A stretch of DNA of 64,000 bases from Nocardiopsis sp. JB363 (GCF_900143625.1 NZ_FRFF01000009.1:1-64000), one strand, 5' to 3'; counted from the first letter of the stretch, positions 53,305-63,786 are shown. The notes: generated by a model from the letters alone, not told the origin. Program-made: numbers and translations.

Positions 53305-54821
53305 GGACGTCCGAGCACCGCTCCGACGGTGGGCTGCGGCGCGTCCTGCGCGGCGGGGTGGTGAACATGGCGGGCGCGGCGGTGGGCGCCGCGCTCAACC
53401 TCGCGCTGATCGTGGCGATCACCCGGGCGTTCTCACAGGAGACCGCCGGGTTGCTGTTCTCCGCCACCTCGGTGTTCCTCATCATGGCGGCGGTGTCCAA
53501 CCTCGGCGCCCCAGACGGGCTGGTGTACTTCATCGCCCGCATGCGGGTGTTCGGACGGGCCGGAGGCGCTCCGGCGCTCCTGCGGATGGCCATGGGACCG
53601 GTCGTGGTGATGTCGCTGGTGGTGGCGCTGCTCCTGTTCGTGTTCGCCCGACCATTGGCCGACGCCTTGGGACCGGAGGACGCGGCCGCGTACCTGCGGC
53701 TGCTCGCCGTGTTCCTACCGTTCGCCGTCCTCACCGACTCCGCGCTGGCCGCCACCCGCGCCCACCACGACATGGTGACGACCGCGCTGGTGGACAAGGT
53801 CGGGCGACCCTCGGCCCAGCTCGCGCTGGTGGGGCTGATCGTATTGAGCGGTTCGGCGGGGTTGCTCGCGCTCGCGTGGGCCGGCCCGTACCTTCCGGCG
53901 GCGGTGCTGGCCTGGTTCTGGCTGGGGCGGATCGTCCACCGGGCGGCCCCGGAGCAGGCGGTCCCCGAGACGACCGACGCGTCGGAGCGGGAGGAGGAGC
54001 CGGCGGGACGGGTCACCCCGGCGGCGTTCTGGTCCTTCTCCCTGCCCCGGGCCCTGGGCGGCGTGGCCCAGATGGGCGTGCAGCGCGGCGGCGTGGTGAT
54101 GGTGGCGCTGCTGAGCGGGGTGAGCGGTGCCGCGGTCTTCACCGCCGCCACACGGATCATGGTGGTGGGACAGTTCGGCACGCAGGCGGTGCTGAACGCC
54201 GCCCAACCCCGCTTCGCCGAACTGTTGGCCTCCCGCGACCACACCGGGGTCCGATCGCTCTACCAGGCGGGAACGTCCTGGCAGGTGTGCCTGACCTGGC
54301 CGCTCTACCTGTCGGCCCTGGTGTTCGCGCCCGAGGTGATGCGGCTGTTCGGCGCCGAGTACGGCACCGGAGCCACGGTGCTGGTGATCGTCTGCGCCGG
54401 ACAGCTGGCCGCCTCCGTCCTGGGGATGGGCGATCTGGTCCTCACCATGACCGGACGCACCGGCCTGAACCTGCTGAACAACCTCCTGTCCCTGCTGGTC
54501 AACGTGGGCGGGTGCGTGCTGCTCGTGCCCTCCCACGGAGCTCCGGGTGCCGCCGTGGCCCTGGTCTCGGCCGTCCTGGTGCGCAAGACCCTGCCGCTGT
54601 GGCAGCTGCGGACGGTGGTGGCGCTGCACCCGGTGAGCAGGCCCGTGTCGGTGGCCGTCGGCGGATCCCTGGTGTGGTTCGGCGCGCTGCCGCTCCTGGC
54701 CGAGGCGTGTCTGGGCGGCGGTCTTCCCACCCTGGTCCTCGCCGTGGGCGTGGGCGTGTTCGGCCACCTGGCTTCGGTCTGGTGGCTGCGCGACCACCTG
54801 GAACTCCACCTGCGGAGGTGA
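53301..54821 (+). CDS. Polysaccharide flippase (Wzx/MOP superfamily)
   Basis: A 506-residue protein with about 12-14 membrane helices, starting GTG in the overlap with the sulfotransferase stop. LRGGVVNMAGAAVGAALNLALIVAITRAFS at the N terminus and GTQAVLNAAQPRFAELLASRD in the middle are typical of polysaccharide biosynthesis proteins moving lipid-linked repeat units across the membrane. A charged loop (PETTDASEREEEPAG) divides the two halves. Confidence 0.88.
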   Translation: MRTSEHRSDGGLRRVLRGGVVNMAGAAVGAALNLALIVAITRAFSQETAGLLFSATSVFLIMAAVSNLGAPDGLVYFIARMRVFGRAGGAPALLRMAMGPVVVMSLVVALLLFVFARPLADALGPEDAAAYLRLLAVFLPFAVLTDSALAATRAHHDMVTTALVDKVGRPSAQLALVGLIVLSGSAGLLALAWAGPYLPAAVLAWFWLGRIVHRAAPEQAVPETTDASEREEEPAGRVTPAAFWSFSLPRALGGVAQMGVQRGGVVMVALLSGVSGAAVFTAATRIMVVGQFGTQAVLNAAQPRFAELLASRDHTGVRSLYQAGTSWQVCLTWPLYLSALVFAPEVMRLFGAEYGTGATVLVIVCAGQLAASVLGMGDLVLTMTGRTGLNLLNNLLSLLVNVGGCVLLVPSHGAPGAAVALVSAVLVRKTLPLWQLRTVVALHPVSRPVSVAVGGSLVWFGALPLLAEACLGGGLPTLVLAVGVGVFGHLASVWWLRDHLELHLRR

Positions 54822-54876
54822 TCCGGACCCACCATGAGCTCCCCCACCCCCCTTCGTTCATCACCCACAGTCATGA

Positions 54877-55347
54877 ATGGAGTACGCATTGTCCGCACGC
54901 CCGGTTCTCCTGGTGGCCTCCAGCGGCGGCCACCTCACCCAGCTGTGTTCGCTACGTCCCTGGTGGCGGGGGAAGGAGCGGGTGTGGGTCACCTTCCGCA
55001 CCCCCGACGCCGAGTCCGCGCTCGGCGACGAGTCCGTGCGCTGGGCCCACCACCCCACGACCCGCGACATCGGCAACCTGCTGCGCAACACCGGACTCGC
55101 CCTGCGGACGATGCGCGAACAGCGCCCGTCGGTGGTGGTCAGCACCGGGGCGGGGGTGGCCCTGCCGTTCTTCGTCCTGGCCTGGCTGCTGCGGATTCCG
55201 ACCGTCTACATCGAGGTCTACGACCGCATCGACACCCCCACGCTCACCGCACGGCTCTGCAAACCGTTCACCCGTCTGTTCCTCGCCCAGTGGGAGGAAC
55301 AGCGCTCGTTCATGCCGACCGCCATCACCGTAGGACCACTCCTGTGA
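54877..55347 (+). CDS. Alg14/PssD-like glycosyltransferase membrane-docking subunit
   Basis: A 156-residue protein of the Alg14 (PssD, CpsF) family, which carries the N-terminal Rossmann half of a two-part glycosyltransferase and recruits the catalytic Alg13-like half to the membrane. VLLVASSGGHLTQLCSLRPWW is the signature; VVSTGAGVALPFFVLAWLL and PTVYIEVYDRIDTPTL follow. The catalytic partner is encoded directly downstream with GTGA overlap. ATG 54877 lacks a ribosome site; TTG 54889, with GGAG 6 bases before it, is a better-supported start. Confidence 0.85.
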   Translation: MEYALSARPVLLVASSGGHLTQLCSLRPWWRGKERVWVTFRTPDAESALGDESVRWAHHPTTRDIGNLLRNTGLALRTMREQRPSVVVSTGAGVALPFFVLAWLLRIPTVYIEVYDRIDTPTLTARLCKPFTRLFLAQWEEQRSFMPTAITVGPLL

Positions 55348-56846
55348 CCGAACAGACCACATCCCACGACCCGCCCCACGGGGACGACAGCGACCACCCC
55401 GACGTGGTCGTCAGTGTCGGAACCGACCACCACGCGTTCGACCGACTCGTGCGCTGGGTCGACGACTACGCCCGCCGCCACCCCGACCTGCGCGTGCTCG
55501 TCCAGCACGGACACAGCGCGGCCCCGTCCCGGGCCACGGGCTCACCGTTCCTGCCCGGGAACGAGCTTTCCGAGGCCATGGGGCACGCCGGGGCGGTGGT
55601 ATGCCACGGCGGCCCCGGCACCGTCATCCAGGCCCGGTCCGCGGGGCGTCTGCCCATCGTGGTGGCGCGCGACCCGGAGCTGGACGAACACGTCGACGAC
55701 CATCAACTCCTGTTCGTCGACCGGTTGGAGGAGGCAGGGCGGGCCCGCGCCTGCTCGACCGCCCAGCAGTTGCACGCCCTCATCGACAAGGCGTTGTCCT
55801 CCCCGGAGGACTTCCGGGTGGACCCGGCCACCGACAGCGGCCCGGACGACGCGGCCCTGCGCGCCGGGACGCTCATCGACCTGGTCAGCGAACAAGAGAC
55901 GCCCGAGCCGCGAACCCGACCGATGGCCACCGGAGAGGAATGGCCACAGGTGACCGTGGTGGTGCCCACACGTGATCGCCCCGAACTGCTGCGCCACACG
56001 CTCCGAGCGGTGGCCGAACAGGACTACCCGGGGCGGATCACGGCCATCGTGGTCTTCGACAACAGCCGGCCCGACCCCTCGTTGGCCCTGGCCGAGGGCG
56101 AACGCCCCGTCCAGGTGGTGACCAACTCGCTCACGCCGGGGCTGGCCGGGGCCCGCAACACCGGGGTGCTGGCCGCCGACACCGAACTCGTGGCGTTCTG
56201 CGACGACGACGACACCTGGATGCCCGACAAGCTGCGCGCCCAGGTGGAGATCCTGCGGGCCGAACCGGAAACCGAAATGGTGTGCTGCGGTATCCGTGTG
56301 GTCTACGACGAGGTCGAGTCCGAACGGGTCCTGGATCGCACCCACGTCACCTATCGGGACCTGTTGGGGTCGCGCCTGACCGAGCTGCACCCCTCCTCGT
56401 TCCTCATCCGTCGATCGGCCATGGTGGACGGCTGCGGCACGGTGAGCGAGGAGATCCCGGGCAGCTACGCCGAGGACTACGAGCTGCTGCTGCGGCTGGC
56501 CCGGCGGGCGCCGATCCGCAACATCCCCGAGGCGGGGGTGCGGGTGCTGTGGCACCGCAAGTCGTTCTTCTCCGAGCGCTGGCAGACCATCTCCACGGCG
56601 TTGCGCTGGCTACTGGAGAAGTACCCCGAGTTCCGGGTGGTGCCGCGCGGCTACGCCCGGATCGCCGGGCAGATCGCCTTCGCGGAGGCCTCGGCCGGAC
56701 AGCGTCGGGTGGCGCTGAGGTGGATCGGCACCACCCTGCGCACCCGCCCGTTCGAGGGCCGTGCCCTCTTGGCGTTCCTGGTGGTCTGCGGGGTACCGCC
56801 GGGGTGGATCCTGCGCACCCTGCACCTGCGCGGCAAGGGGGTCTGA
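55344..56846 (+). CDS. Alg13-like / GT2 fused glycosyltransferase
   Basis: A 500-residue protein of two glycosyltransferase domains. Residues about 20-180 are Alg13/PssE-like (VVSVGTDHHAFDRLVRW, then AGAVVCHGGPGTVIQARSAGRLPIVV for nucleotide-sugar binding). After an acidic linker, residues about 200-500 are a family 2 transferase (VTVVVPTRDRPELLRHTLRA, GLAGARNTGVLAAD, LVAFCDDDDTWMPDKL with the metal-binding Asp, then EDYELLLRLAR). One chain could thus add two sugars in succession. Last gene of the operon. PssD-PssE type pairs are normally followed by separate GT2 genes. Confidence 0.88.
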   Translation: MTEQTTSHDPPHGDDSDHPDVVVSVGTDHHAFDRLVRWVDDYARRHPDLRVLVQHGHSAAPSRATGSPFLPGNELSEAMGHAGAVVCHGGPGTVIQARSAGRLPIVVARDPELDEHVDDHQLLFVDRLEEAGRARACSTAQQLHALIDKALSSPEDFRVDPATDSGPDDAALRAGTLIDLVSEQETPEPRTRPMATGEEWPQVTVVVPTRDRPELLRHTLRAVAEQDYPGRITAIVVFDNSRPDPSLALAEGERPVQVVTNSLTPGLAGARNTGVLAADTELVAFCDDDDTWMPDKLRAQVEILRAEPETEMVCCGIRVVYDEVESERVLDRTHVTYRDLLGSRLTELHPSSFLIRRSAMVDGCGTVSEEIPGSYAEDYELLLRLARRAPIRNIPEAGVRVLWHRKSFFSERWQTISTALRWLLEKYPEFRVVPRGYARIAGQIAFAEASAGQRRVALRWIGTTLRTRPFEGRALLAFLVVCGVPPGWILRTLHLRGKGV

Positions 56847-56870
56847 GCACGGGTTCCGGGGTCGCCCCGG

Positions 56871-56906
56871 CGGCGGCACCACGTTCGAAAAGACGTGGTG
56901 CCGCCG
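56871..56906 (+). terminator. Terminator of exopolysaccharide operon
   Basis: A 14-bp perfect stem, 56871-56884 with 56893-56906, 8-base loop. Confidence 0.75.
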
Positions 56907-56972
56907 GTGGTGGAGGGGTAGCCTCCGCTCCGGGGACCCGGCACACAGCCGGGCGAGAGCGAGGGGGCGCAC

Positions 56973-57557
56973 ATGATCAGAGAGGCCACCGACGAGGACG
57001 TGGCAGCAGCGGCGGACACATTGGCCGCGGCGTTCGCGGACTACCCCTTCACCAGGCACACCATCTCCGCCGACGACCATCTCACCCGACTGCGCGAGTT
57101 CCAACGGATCTTCCTCGCCGAGGTCGGTCTGCCGCACGGACGCGTGTGGGTCAGCGAGGACCTGGCCGCGGTCGCCGTGTGGTCCACCCCGGACTCCGGT
57201 GGGGCCGACGTGGTCATGGAGCGGCTGCTGCCGACCCTGGTCGATCTGGCTGGGGACCGCGCCGAGGCCTACGCGTCGGCGGAGGGGGCCATGGAACTCC
57301 ACCGTCCCGCCGGAACGGCGTGGTTCCTGGGAAGCGTCGGCGTGCGCCCCGAGGCCCGAGGCCGCGGACTGGGCCGTCGCGTCATCGAGGTCGGACTGCG
57401 CGAGGCGGACAGCGCGGGTGTCCCCGCCTTCCTGGAGACCTCGACCGACACCAACGTCCGACTGTACGAGTCGCTCGGTTTCACGGTGTCCGCCGAGTAC
57501 GACCTGCCCGACGACGGCCCCCGCACCTGGGCCATGTCCCGCCCCGTCGGCGGCTGA
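56973..57557 (+). CDS. GNAT family N-acetyltransferase
   Basis: A 194-residue GNAT protein. LGSVGVRPEARGRGLGRRVIEVGLREADSAG is the acetyl-CoA loop (R-G-R-G-L-G), and LYESLGFTVSAEYDLP the C-terminal motif. Substrate unknown. It has its own upstream space after the exopolysaccharide terminator and converges with the GH26 gene (adjacent ends at 57557/57558). Confidence 0.88.
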   Translation: MIREATDEDVAAAADTLAAAFADYPFTRHTISADDHLTRLREFQRIFLAEVGLPHGRVWVSEDLAAVAVWSTPDSGGADVVMERLLPTLVDLAGDRAEAYASAEGAMELHRPAGTAWFLGSVGVRPEARGRGLGRRVIEVGLREADSAGVPAFLETSTDTNVRLYESLGFTVSAEYDLPDDGPRTWAMSRPVGG

Positions 57558-58700
57558 CTAGTCCTTGTCCTGATCGCGGGAATCGGCGTATTCGGCGAGG
57601 CGGCGGACACGATCGGGCAGGTTCACGTAGGGGTCCTGCCCGGCCTTCTCGAAGCCGCGGCGGGCGTGCTCGTTGGCCTTGATCCGGAAGTCGCAGCCGT
57701 CGGAGACCTTGTTGTCCCACAACTTGACGGCGCGGACGCGCTCGTAGCGTTGGAGGACCTCCGGGATGTCCGTGTACCAGTCGAGGGTCTCCCTGGGGCC
57801 GATGTCGGTGGTGCCCATCTCGCCGACCATCACCGGCTTGTCCGGGTCGATCCCGTGCTTGGGTCCTTCTTCCTGAACCCATTCGTAGGCGGGGGCCAAG
57901 GCCTCCTCGAAGGAGTGCGGCTCGGTCCAGTTCGGCTGGACGTCGCAGCCGGACATGTTGTAGGCCTCCCAGCTGAGCCAGTCGACGTAGTCGTTGCCGG
58001 GCCACAGGCCGGGGAGCCGATCGAGGTTGTCGACCCAACCCGTCACGTTCCACACCCAGATGACGTTGTCGGCGCCCTCCTCCCGGTACAGGTCGACGAT
58101 GTGCTTCCAGGAGCTCACGAACTCCTCGGGGGTACCGCGACTGTTGTAACGCTTGTCGGCGTCGGCCTCGTGGTCGAAGGTGACGAAGTAGGGGACCTCG
58201 GTGTCGGCGATGGCGCGGGCCTGGGAGCGCAGGGACGAGTCGAAGTCACCGTCGAGGATGTCCCGGTAGTCGATGTCGGGGTGTCCCTCTTCGGTGAAGC
58301 GCCGCGCTTCGATGTTGGTGTGGACGTGCCGCCCCTCGGCGATCATGTCGAGTTCCCTCTGCCCCGGCACGTGCGGCTGGTCGATGCCCCGCCAGGTGTA
58401 GACGATGTCCATCTTCCGGTCGACCGCCTCCTCCAGCGGGTGGATGTCGTCCTGGTAGGGGCTGGCGCCCCACCAGACCCCGCAGGAGGGTTCGAGGATG
58501 TCGGAGAGGGTGCAGTCGGCTTCCTCGGCGGTGGGAGGTGCCCCCGGCAGGCTCGCCGCGTTGGACGCGGGCTTCTCCGCCGACAGCGGTTCCGCTCCCG
58601 GCGCTGCCGTGATCGTCGGCCCGTCAGCCGTTCCGGCCAGTCCCAGGACGAAGACCAGCGCCCCCGTCGCCGCCATGCCTCGCACCGGTCCGCTGCCCAC
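57558..58700 (-). CDS. Secreted GH26-like glycoside hydrolase
   Basis: A 380-residue secreted protein. An N-terminal hydrophobic stretch (MAATGALVFVLGLAGTADG) is a signal peptide; then comes a 40-residue linker and a TIM-barrel domain. FVTFDHEADADKRY holds the probable acid/base Glu, VMVGEMGTTDIGP the nucleophile Glu, and VIWVWNVTGW and DWLSWEAYNMSGC are typical of family 26 (mannanases, beta-1,3-xylanases). It may trim the neighbouring polymer or attack plant polysaccharide. GTG 58700 chosen. Confidence 0.8.
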   Translation of the reverse strand: MGSGPVRGMAATGALVFVLGLAGTADGPTITAAPGAEPLSAEKPASNAASLPGAPPTAEEADCTLSDILEPSCGVWWGASPYQDDIHPLEEAVDRKMDIVYTWRGIDQPHVPGQRELDMIAEGRHVHTNIEARRFTEEGHPDIDYRDILDGDFDSSLRSQARAIADTEVPYFVTFDHEADADKRYNSRGTPEEFVSSWKHIVDLYREEGADNVIWVWNVTGWVDNLDRLPGLWPGNDYVDWLSWEAYNMSGCDVQPNWTEPHSFEEALAPAYEWVQEEGPKHGIDPDKPVMVGEMGTTDIGPRETLDWYTDIPEVLQRYERVRAVKLWDNKVSDGCDFRIKANEHARRGFEKAGQDPYVNLPDRVRRLAEYADSRDQDKD

Positions 58701-58805
58701 AGCGCATCGCCCCCCGACTCCCCCGACAACAACCCAGAGTGTTCTCTCAGTGACGATACGTTATTTTTCGTACATACGACACCCCGTGCGTTCGCACAGC
58801 GGACA

Positions 58806-59732
58806 TCAGTACCCGTAACACCCACGGAGGGGGGCGGTGACCGCCGCGACCAAACGGCGACGCGAGGCGGGCAGGTCCTCCCGCCAGCGGTGATCGGCCC
58901 GCACCCCGACGGGCCCACCCTTGAACCGCATCGGGTTGCCCGAGATCGCGTGCCCCACGGACAGTTCCACTCCCCCCTCCCCCAGGGCGAGCGATGGCCC
59001 GTCGTGACCCGCGAACTCCGCGATCCGCCCGAACTGACGCTCCGGGTCGGCCACGAAGTCCTCGTAACGGACCCTCAAGGTGGGGACCCCCAGCCGCGAC
59101 AGGGCGTCCATCGAGGCGTTCTGCGTCATCCACTGCACCGCAGCCCTCCCGGCCGTGTACCGCGCCATCTCCTGCTCACCGCTGGCGGCGTTGGCCTCGG
59201 GGCGGGCCACCTTCTTGCTCCAGGAATGGGCCACCGCGCGGGGGTCGCGCACCACGTGCAGCAACCGCATCCGAGCGCCGTACCGGCGGCGCAGACAGGC
59301 CGCCAAAGAGGCGTGCTTGCTGGCGTCCACGATCACCCGCGCCCCGGACACCTCGGCGACCGCGGCGTAGAGCCGGTGGTAGAGGTCGGTGTAGCGCATG
59401 CCCCTCGCGGCGACGGCGCTCTCGTCGGCGGCCTCACTGAGCAGGAGCGGCAGGAACCTGGTGCGGTCCACACTGTCCTTCAGGCTCAGGACCCGGGGCA
59501 GGTCCAGTCGCCCCCAGCCGCCGAAGGCGCACTTGCCGACCTCCACCCAGAATCCGCAGTCGGCGAAGGCAGAGCCGCAGCCACAGAGCTCGTTCTCCAG
59601 CAGGCCCCGGCGCCACAGATGCACGACCTCACCGACGGAACAGAACCCGGGCAGCTCCCCGAGGAGACGCTCGATCAGGGTCGAGCCGGAACGGCCCATC
59701 CCACCGACGAAGACCAGTCGATATCCATCCAC
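58806..59732 (-). CDS. PAPS-dependent sulfotransferase (second)
   Basis: A 308-residue Sulfotransfer_3-like protein. 5'-phosphosulfate loop VFVGGMGRSGSTLIERLLGEL at the N terminus; LLHVVRDPRAVAHSWSKK is the 3'-phosphate site (Arg...Ser); LRVRYEDFVADPERQF is another family mark. An extra Cys-rich region (ENELCGCGSAFADCGFW) follows the loop, as in this subgroup. It is not closely related to the enzyme at 52342-53304, so two sulfation positions or substrates are likely. Confidence 0.86.
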   Translation of the reverse strand: MDGYRLVFVGGMGRSGSTLIERLLGELPGFCSVGEVVHLWRRGLLENELCGCGSAFADCGFWVEVGKCAFGGWGRLDLPRVLSLKDSVDRTRFLPLLLSEAADESAVAARGMRYTDLYHRLYAAVAEVSGARVIVDASKHASLAACLRRRYGARMRLLHVVRDPRAVAHSWSKKVARPEANAASGEQEMARYTAGRAAVQWMTQNASMDALSRLGVPTLRVRYEDFVADPERQFGRIAEFAGHDGPSLALGEGGVELSVGHAISGNPMRFKGGPVGVRADHRWREDLPASRRRLVAAVTAPLRGCYGY

Positions 59733-59808
59733 TACTCCAGGGTATTACTTTCGGTCATCGCACAAGAGCGAAAGGTCACGATTTCCTCGACTCGTGGTGG
59801 ACACGACG

Positions 59809-59850
59809 CGGCCCCGGACCGAAGGGTGGAACCCTTCCGGCCCGGGGCCG
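59809..59850 (-). terminator. Terminator of the protease gene
   Basis: CGGCCCCGG (59809-59817) pairs with CCGGGGCCG (59842-59850), and CCGAAGGG with CCCTTCCGG inside. It lies 63 bases past the protease stop. Confidence 0.7.
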
Positions 59851-59912
59851 TCCCGTCGGCTGTCGATCAGACCGTGTTGTGGACGCGCGGGGTCTCCACA
59901 ACCCGGCGGGTC

Positions 59913-61073
<1,161 letters not shown>

Positions 61074-61475
61074 GCGGCTTCCTCCTTGTGAGGGGGGTGG
61101 GGATTCCAACTCACAGACTGTTCTCACCGTGCGTATTCGCTCGATTGCGAACTTGCCTGTGATTTGGACACTTTAGGCAGACTTGAACCTCGATTGCCAG
61201 ACTTGTGGAGATTTTTTTCTTTGCACTTCATTCATCCCATGTCTGACAAAGCGCCCCCAAACAGCCCCAAAAACCTGACAAAACGCATGGCTGCGACCGC
61301 CACACCGCGCCCTAACGCCCGGTAACTTCGACCTCTCTGGTGGACACTATTCACACAGAACCATTCGGTTCCGGGAGCCGAAAACTGTGTCTTAAACATT
61401 GACGTTCGGAAATCCGGACGCAACATCTCACCTTTGTTCGACCCCGTACGATGATCCCTCCCACCCGGAACACGA
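61074..61475 (-). promoter_or_regulatory. Long AT-richer promoter region of protease gene
   Basis: About 400 non-coding bases. TCGATTGC-x-x-ACTTG-type direct repeats occur at 61141-61155 and 61190-61205, and CAGACTTG repeats at 61178-61185 and 61198-61205, 20 bases apart. A run of seven T (61211 region) is rare in this GC-rich window. No other gene or RNA recognised. Confidence 0.45.
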
Positions 61476-61505
61476 GAACGGGACCGTCCGAAGACGATCC
61501 CGTTC
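61476..61505 (-). terminator. Terminator after cysN
   Basis: GAACGGGA (61476-61483) pairs with TCCCGTTC (61498-61505); it lies 34 bases past the cysN stop. Confidence 0.65.
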
Positions 61506-61538
61506 GTGACGTGCTCGCGAGCGGCCCGGAGCCGACCG

Positions 61539-62807
61539 CTACTCGGCCTTGACGACCATCCCGGCACCCACCGTGACGTTGGTGGCCTCGTCGATGAGGA
61601 TGAACCCGCCGGTCTGCCGGTTCTTCGCGTACTCGTCCACGAACAACGGCTGGGTGGAGCGCAGCCGGACCCGACCGATCTCGTTGAGCGCCAGGTGGTC
61701 GGCCTGCTCGTCGCGGTGCAACGAGTTGACGTCCAACCGGTAGCGCAGATCCTTGACCATCACCTTCGCGGTGCGGGTCGTGTGCTTGACGATGAGCTTG
61801 GTCCGCGGGGTGAGCTTGCGGGTGTCCGTCATCCAGCACACCATCGCCTCGATGTCCTGGGAGACGGCCGGGGTGTTGTTGGGTCGGCAGATCATGTCGC
61901 CCCGGGAGATGTCGATCTCGTCCTCCAGCAGAAGGGTGACCGACATCGGGGAGAAGGCCTGGGGGACCTCGCCGTCTGCGGTGAGGATCCGTGAGACCCG
62001 TGTGGACAGCCCCGAGGGCAGGTGGGTGACCTCGTCACCGGGCTTGAGCACACCACCGGCGAGCTGACCCGCGTAGCCGCGGTAGTCGTGCAGTTCGGGG
62101 TCGTCCGACTTGTGCGGTCGGATGACGTACTGCACCGGGAAGCGCGCGTCGATGAGATTGCGGTCCGAGGCGATGTGCACGTTCTCCAGATGGTGCAACA
62201 GCGAGGAACCCGTGTACCAGGGCATGTTCTCGGACCTGCTCACCACGTTGTCGCCGTGCAGCGCCGAGATCGGCACGAACGTCAGGTCGGGCGCGTCCAG
62301 CTTGGCGGCGAACTCGGAGAACTCGGCCTTGATCTCCTCGAAGCGGTCCTGGGAGTAGTCGACCAGGTCCATCTTGTTCACCGCCAGCACCAGGTGCGGG
62401 ACCTGGAGCAGGGTGGTGAGGAAGGCGTGACGACGGCTCTGCTCCTGCAGACCCTTGCGGGCGTCCACCAGGATGATCGCCAGGTCGGCGGTGGAGGCGC
62501 CGGTGACCATGTTCCGGGTGTACTGGAGGTGACCGGGGGTGTCGGCGATGATGAACGTGCGCTGGGGCGTGGCGAAGTAGCGGTAGGCCACGTCGATGGT
62601 GATGCCCTGCTCGCGTTCGGCGCGCAGGCCATCGGTGAGCAGCGCCAGGTTGGTCTGCTCCTCACCGCGGGCGACGCTGGTGCGCTCCACGGCGTCGAGC
62701 TGGTCCTCGAAGATCGACTTGGAGTCGTACAGTAGCCGGCCGATGAGGGTGCTCTTGCCGTCGTCGACGGAGCCCGCCGTGGCGAACCGCAGGATGTCGT
62801 TGGTCAT
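61539..62807 (-). CDS. cysN: Sulfate adenylyltransferase subunit 1 (GTPase)
   Basis: A 422-residue EF-Tu-like GTPase that drives APS formation by CysD. G1 ATAGSVDDGKSTLIGRLLYD, G2/G3 REQGITIDVAYRYF and IADTPGHLQYTRNM, G4 AVNKMDLVDY, then two beta-barrel domains. The chain ends after them, so no APS-kinase domain (CysC) is fused. ATG 62807. It lies 46 bases after cysD. If sulfotransferases in the window use PAPS, a separate CysC must exist elsewhere. Confidence 0.96.
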   Translation of the reverse strand: MTNDILRFATAGSVDDGKSTLIGRLLYDSKSIFEDQLDAVERTSVARGEEQTNLALLTDGLRAEREQGITIDVAYRYFATPQRTFIIADTPGHLQYTRNMVTGASTADLAIILVDARKGLQEQSRRHAFLTTLLQVPHLVLAVNKMDLVDYSQDRFEEIKAEFSEFAAKLDAPDLTFVPISALHGDNVVSRSENMPWYTGSSLLHHLENVHIASDRNLIDARFPVQYVIRPHKSDDPELHDYRGYAGQLAGGVLKPGDEVTHLPSGLSTRVSRILTADGEVPQAFSPMSVTLLLEDEIDISRGDMICRPNNTPAVSQDIEAMVCWMTDTRKLTPRTKLIVKHTTRTAKVMVKDLRYRLDVNSLHRDEQADHLALNEIGRVRLRSTQPLFVDEYAKNRQTGGFILIDEATNVTVGAGMVVKAE

Positions 62808-62853
62808 GTGCCTGATCCAATGTGCGAAGAGTGGGACGGTCGGGCGAACACGG

Positions 62854-63786
62854 CTAGAAGTAGCCCTCGCGTTTGCGGTCCTCCATGGCGGCTTCACTGG
62901 CGCGGTCGTCCGCCCGTGTCTGGCCACGCTCGGTGATCCGGGTCGCCGCGATCTCCGCGATGATGTCCTCCAGCTCCACTGCCGTGGACTTGACCGCGCC
63001 CGTGCAGGTCAGATCGCCGACGGTGCGGTAGCGGACGGTCTCGGTGAAGGGGACCTCGGTCTCGTCGCGCTGGATGAGCGGGGAGTCGGCGAGGAGGATG
63101 CCGTCGCGCTCGAACACACTGCGCTCGTGCGCGTAGTAGATGGAGGGCAGTTCCAACCGTTCGCGCTTGATGTACTCCCACACGTCCAACTCGGTCCAGT
63201 TGGAGATGGGGAAGACCCGGATGTGCTCGTCGCGGTCGATCCGGGTGTTGTACACGTTCCACAGCTCGGGACGCTGGTTCTTGGGGTCCCACTGGCCGAA
63301 CTCGTCCCGGAAGGAGAAGACCCGTTCCTTGGCCCGTGCCTTCTCCTCGTCACGGCGGGCACCACCGAAGGCCGCGTCGAAACCGTTCTCCTCGATGGCC
63401 TCCAGCAGGGCGGAGGTCTGAAGCCGGTTGCGGCTGGCCCAACGCCCGGTGGACTCGACCACCTTGCCCGCGTCGATCTGCTCCTGCACGGAGGCGATGA
63501 CCAGACGCACCCCCGCCTCGGCCACGCGGCGATCGCGGAAGTCGATGACCTCCTCGAAGTTGTGGCCGGTGTCCACGTGCATGACGGGGAACGGGATCGC
63601 CCCCGGCCAGAACGCCTTCTCCGCCAGGCGCAGCATCACGAGGGAGTCCTTGCCACCGGAGAAGAGCAGCACGGGCCGCTCGAACTCCGCGGCCACCTCT
63701 CGCATGATGAAGATGGACTCTGCCTCAAGCACGTCCAGCTGGGAGAGCTGGTAGCGCCCGAGGGCCTGCTGACTGGCCTGACCCAT
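62854..63786 (-). CDS. cysD: Sulfate adenylyltransferase subunit 2
   Basis: A 310-residue PP-loop enzyme making adenylyl sulfate from ATP and sulfate. PP-loop VLLFSGGKDSLVMLRL, FPVMHVDTGHNFEEVI, GGARRDEEKARAKERVFS, FPISNWTELDVWEYI, RYRTVGDLTCTGAV and the basic end MEDRKREGYF match CysD over full length. ATG 63786 gives MGQASQQALG; 14 further in-frame codons are not conserved. Serves assimilatory sulfate use and perhaps polymer sulfation. Confidence 0.96.
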   Translation of the reverse strand: MGQASQQALGRYQLSQLDVLEAESIFIMREVAAEFERPVLLFSGGKDSLVMLRLAEKAFWPGAIPFPVMHVDTGHNFEEVIDFRDRRVAEAGVRLVIASVQEQIDAGKVVESTGRWASRNRLQTSALLEAIEENGFDAAFGGARRDEEKARAKERVFSFRDEFGQWDPKNQRPELWNVYNTRIDRDEHIRVFPISNWTELDVWEYIKRERLELPSIYYAHERSVFERDGILLADSPLIQRDETEVPFTETVRYRTVGDLTCTGAVKSTAVELEDIIAEIAATRITERGQTRADDRASEAAMEDRKREGYF

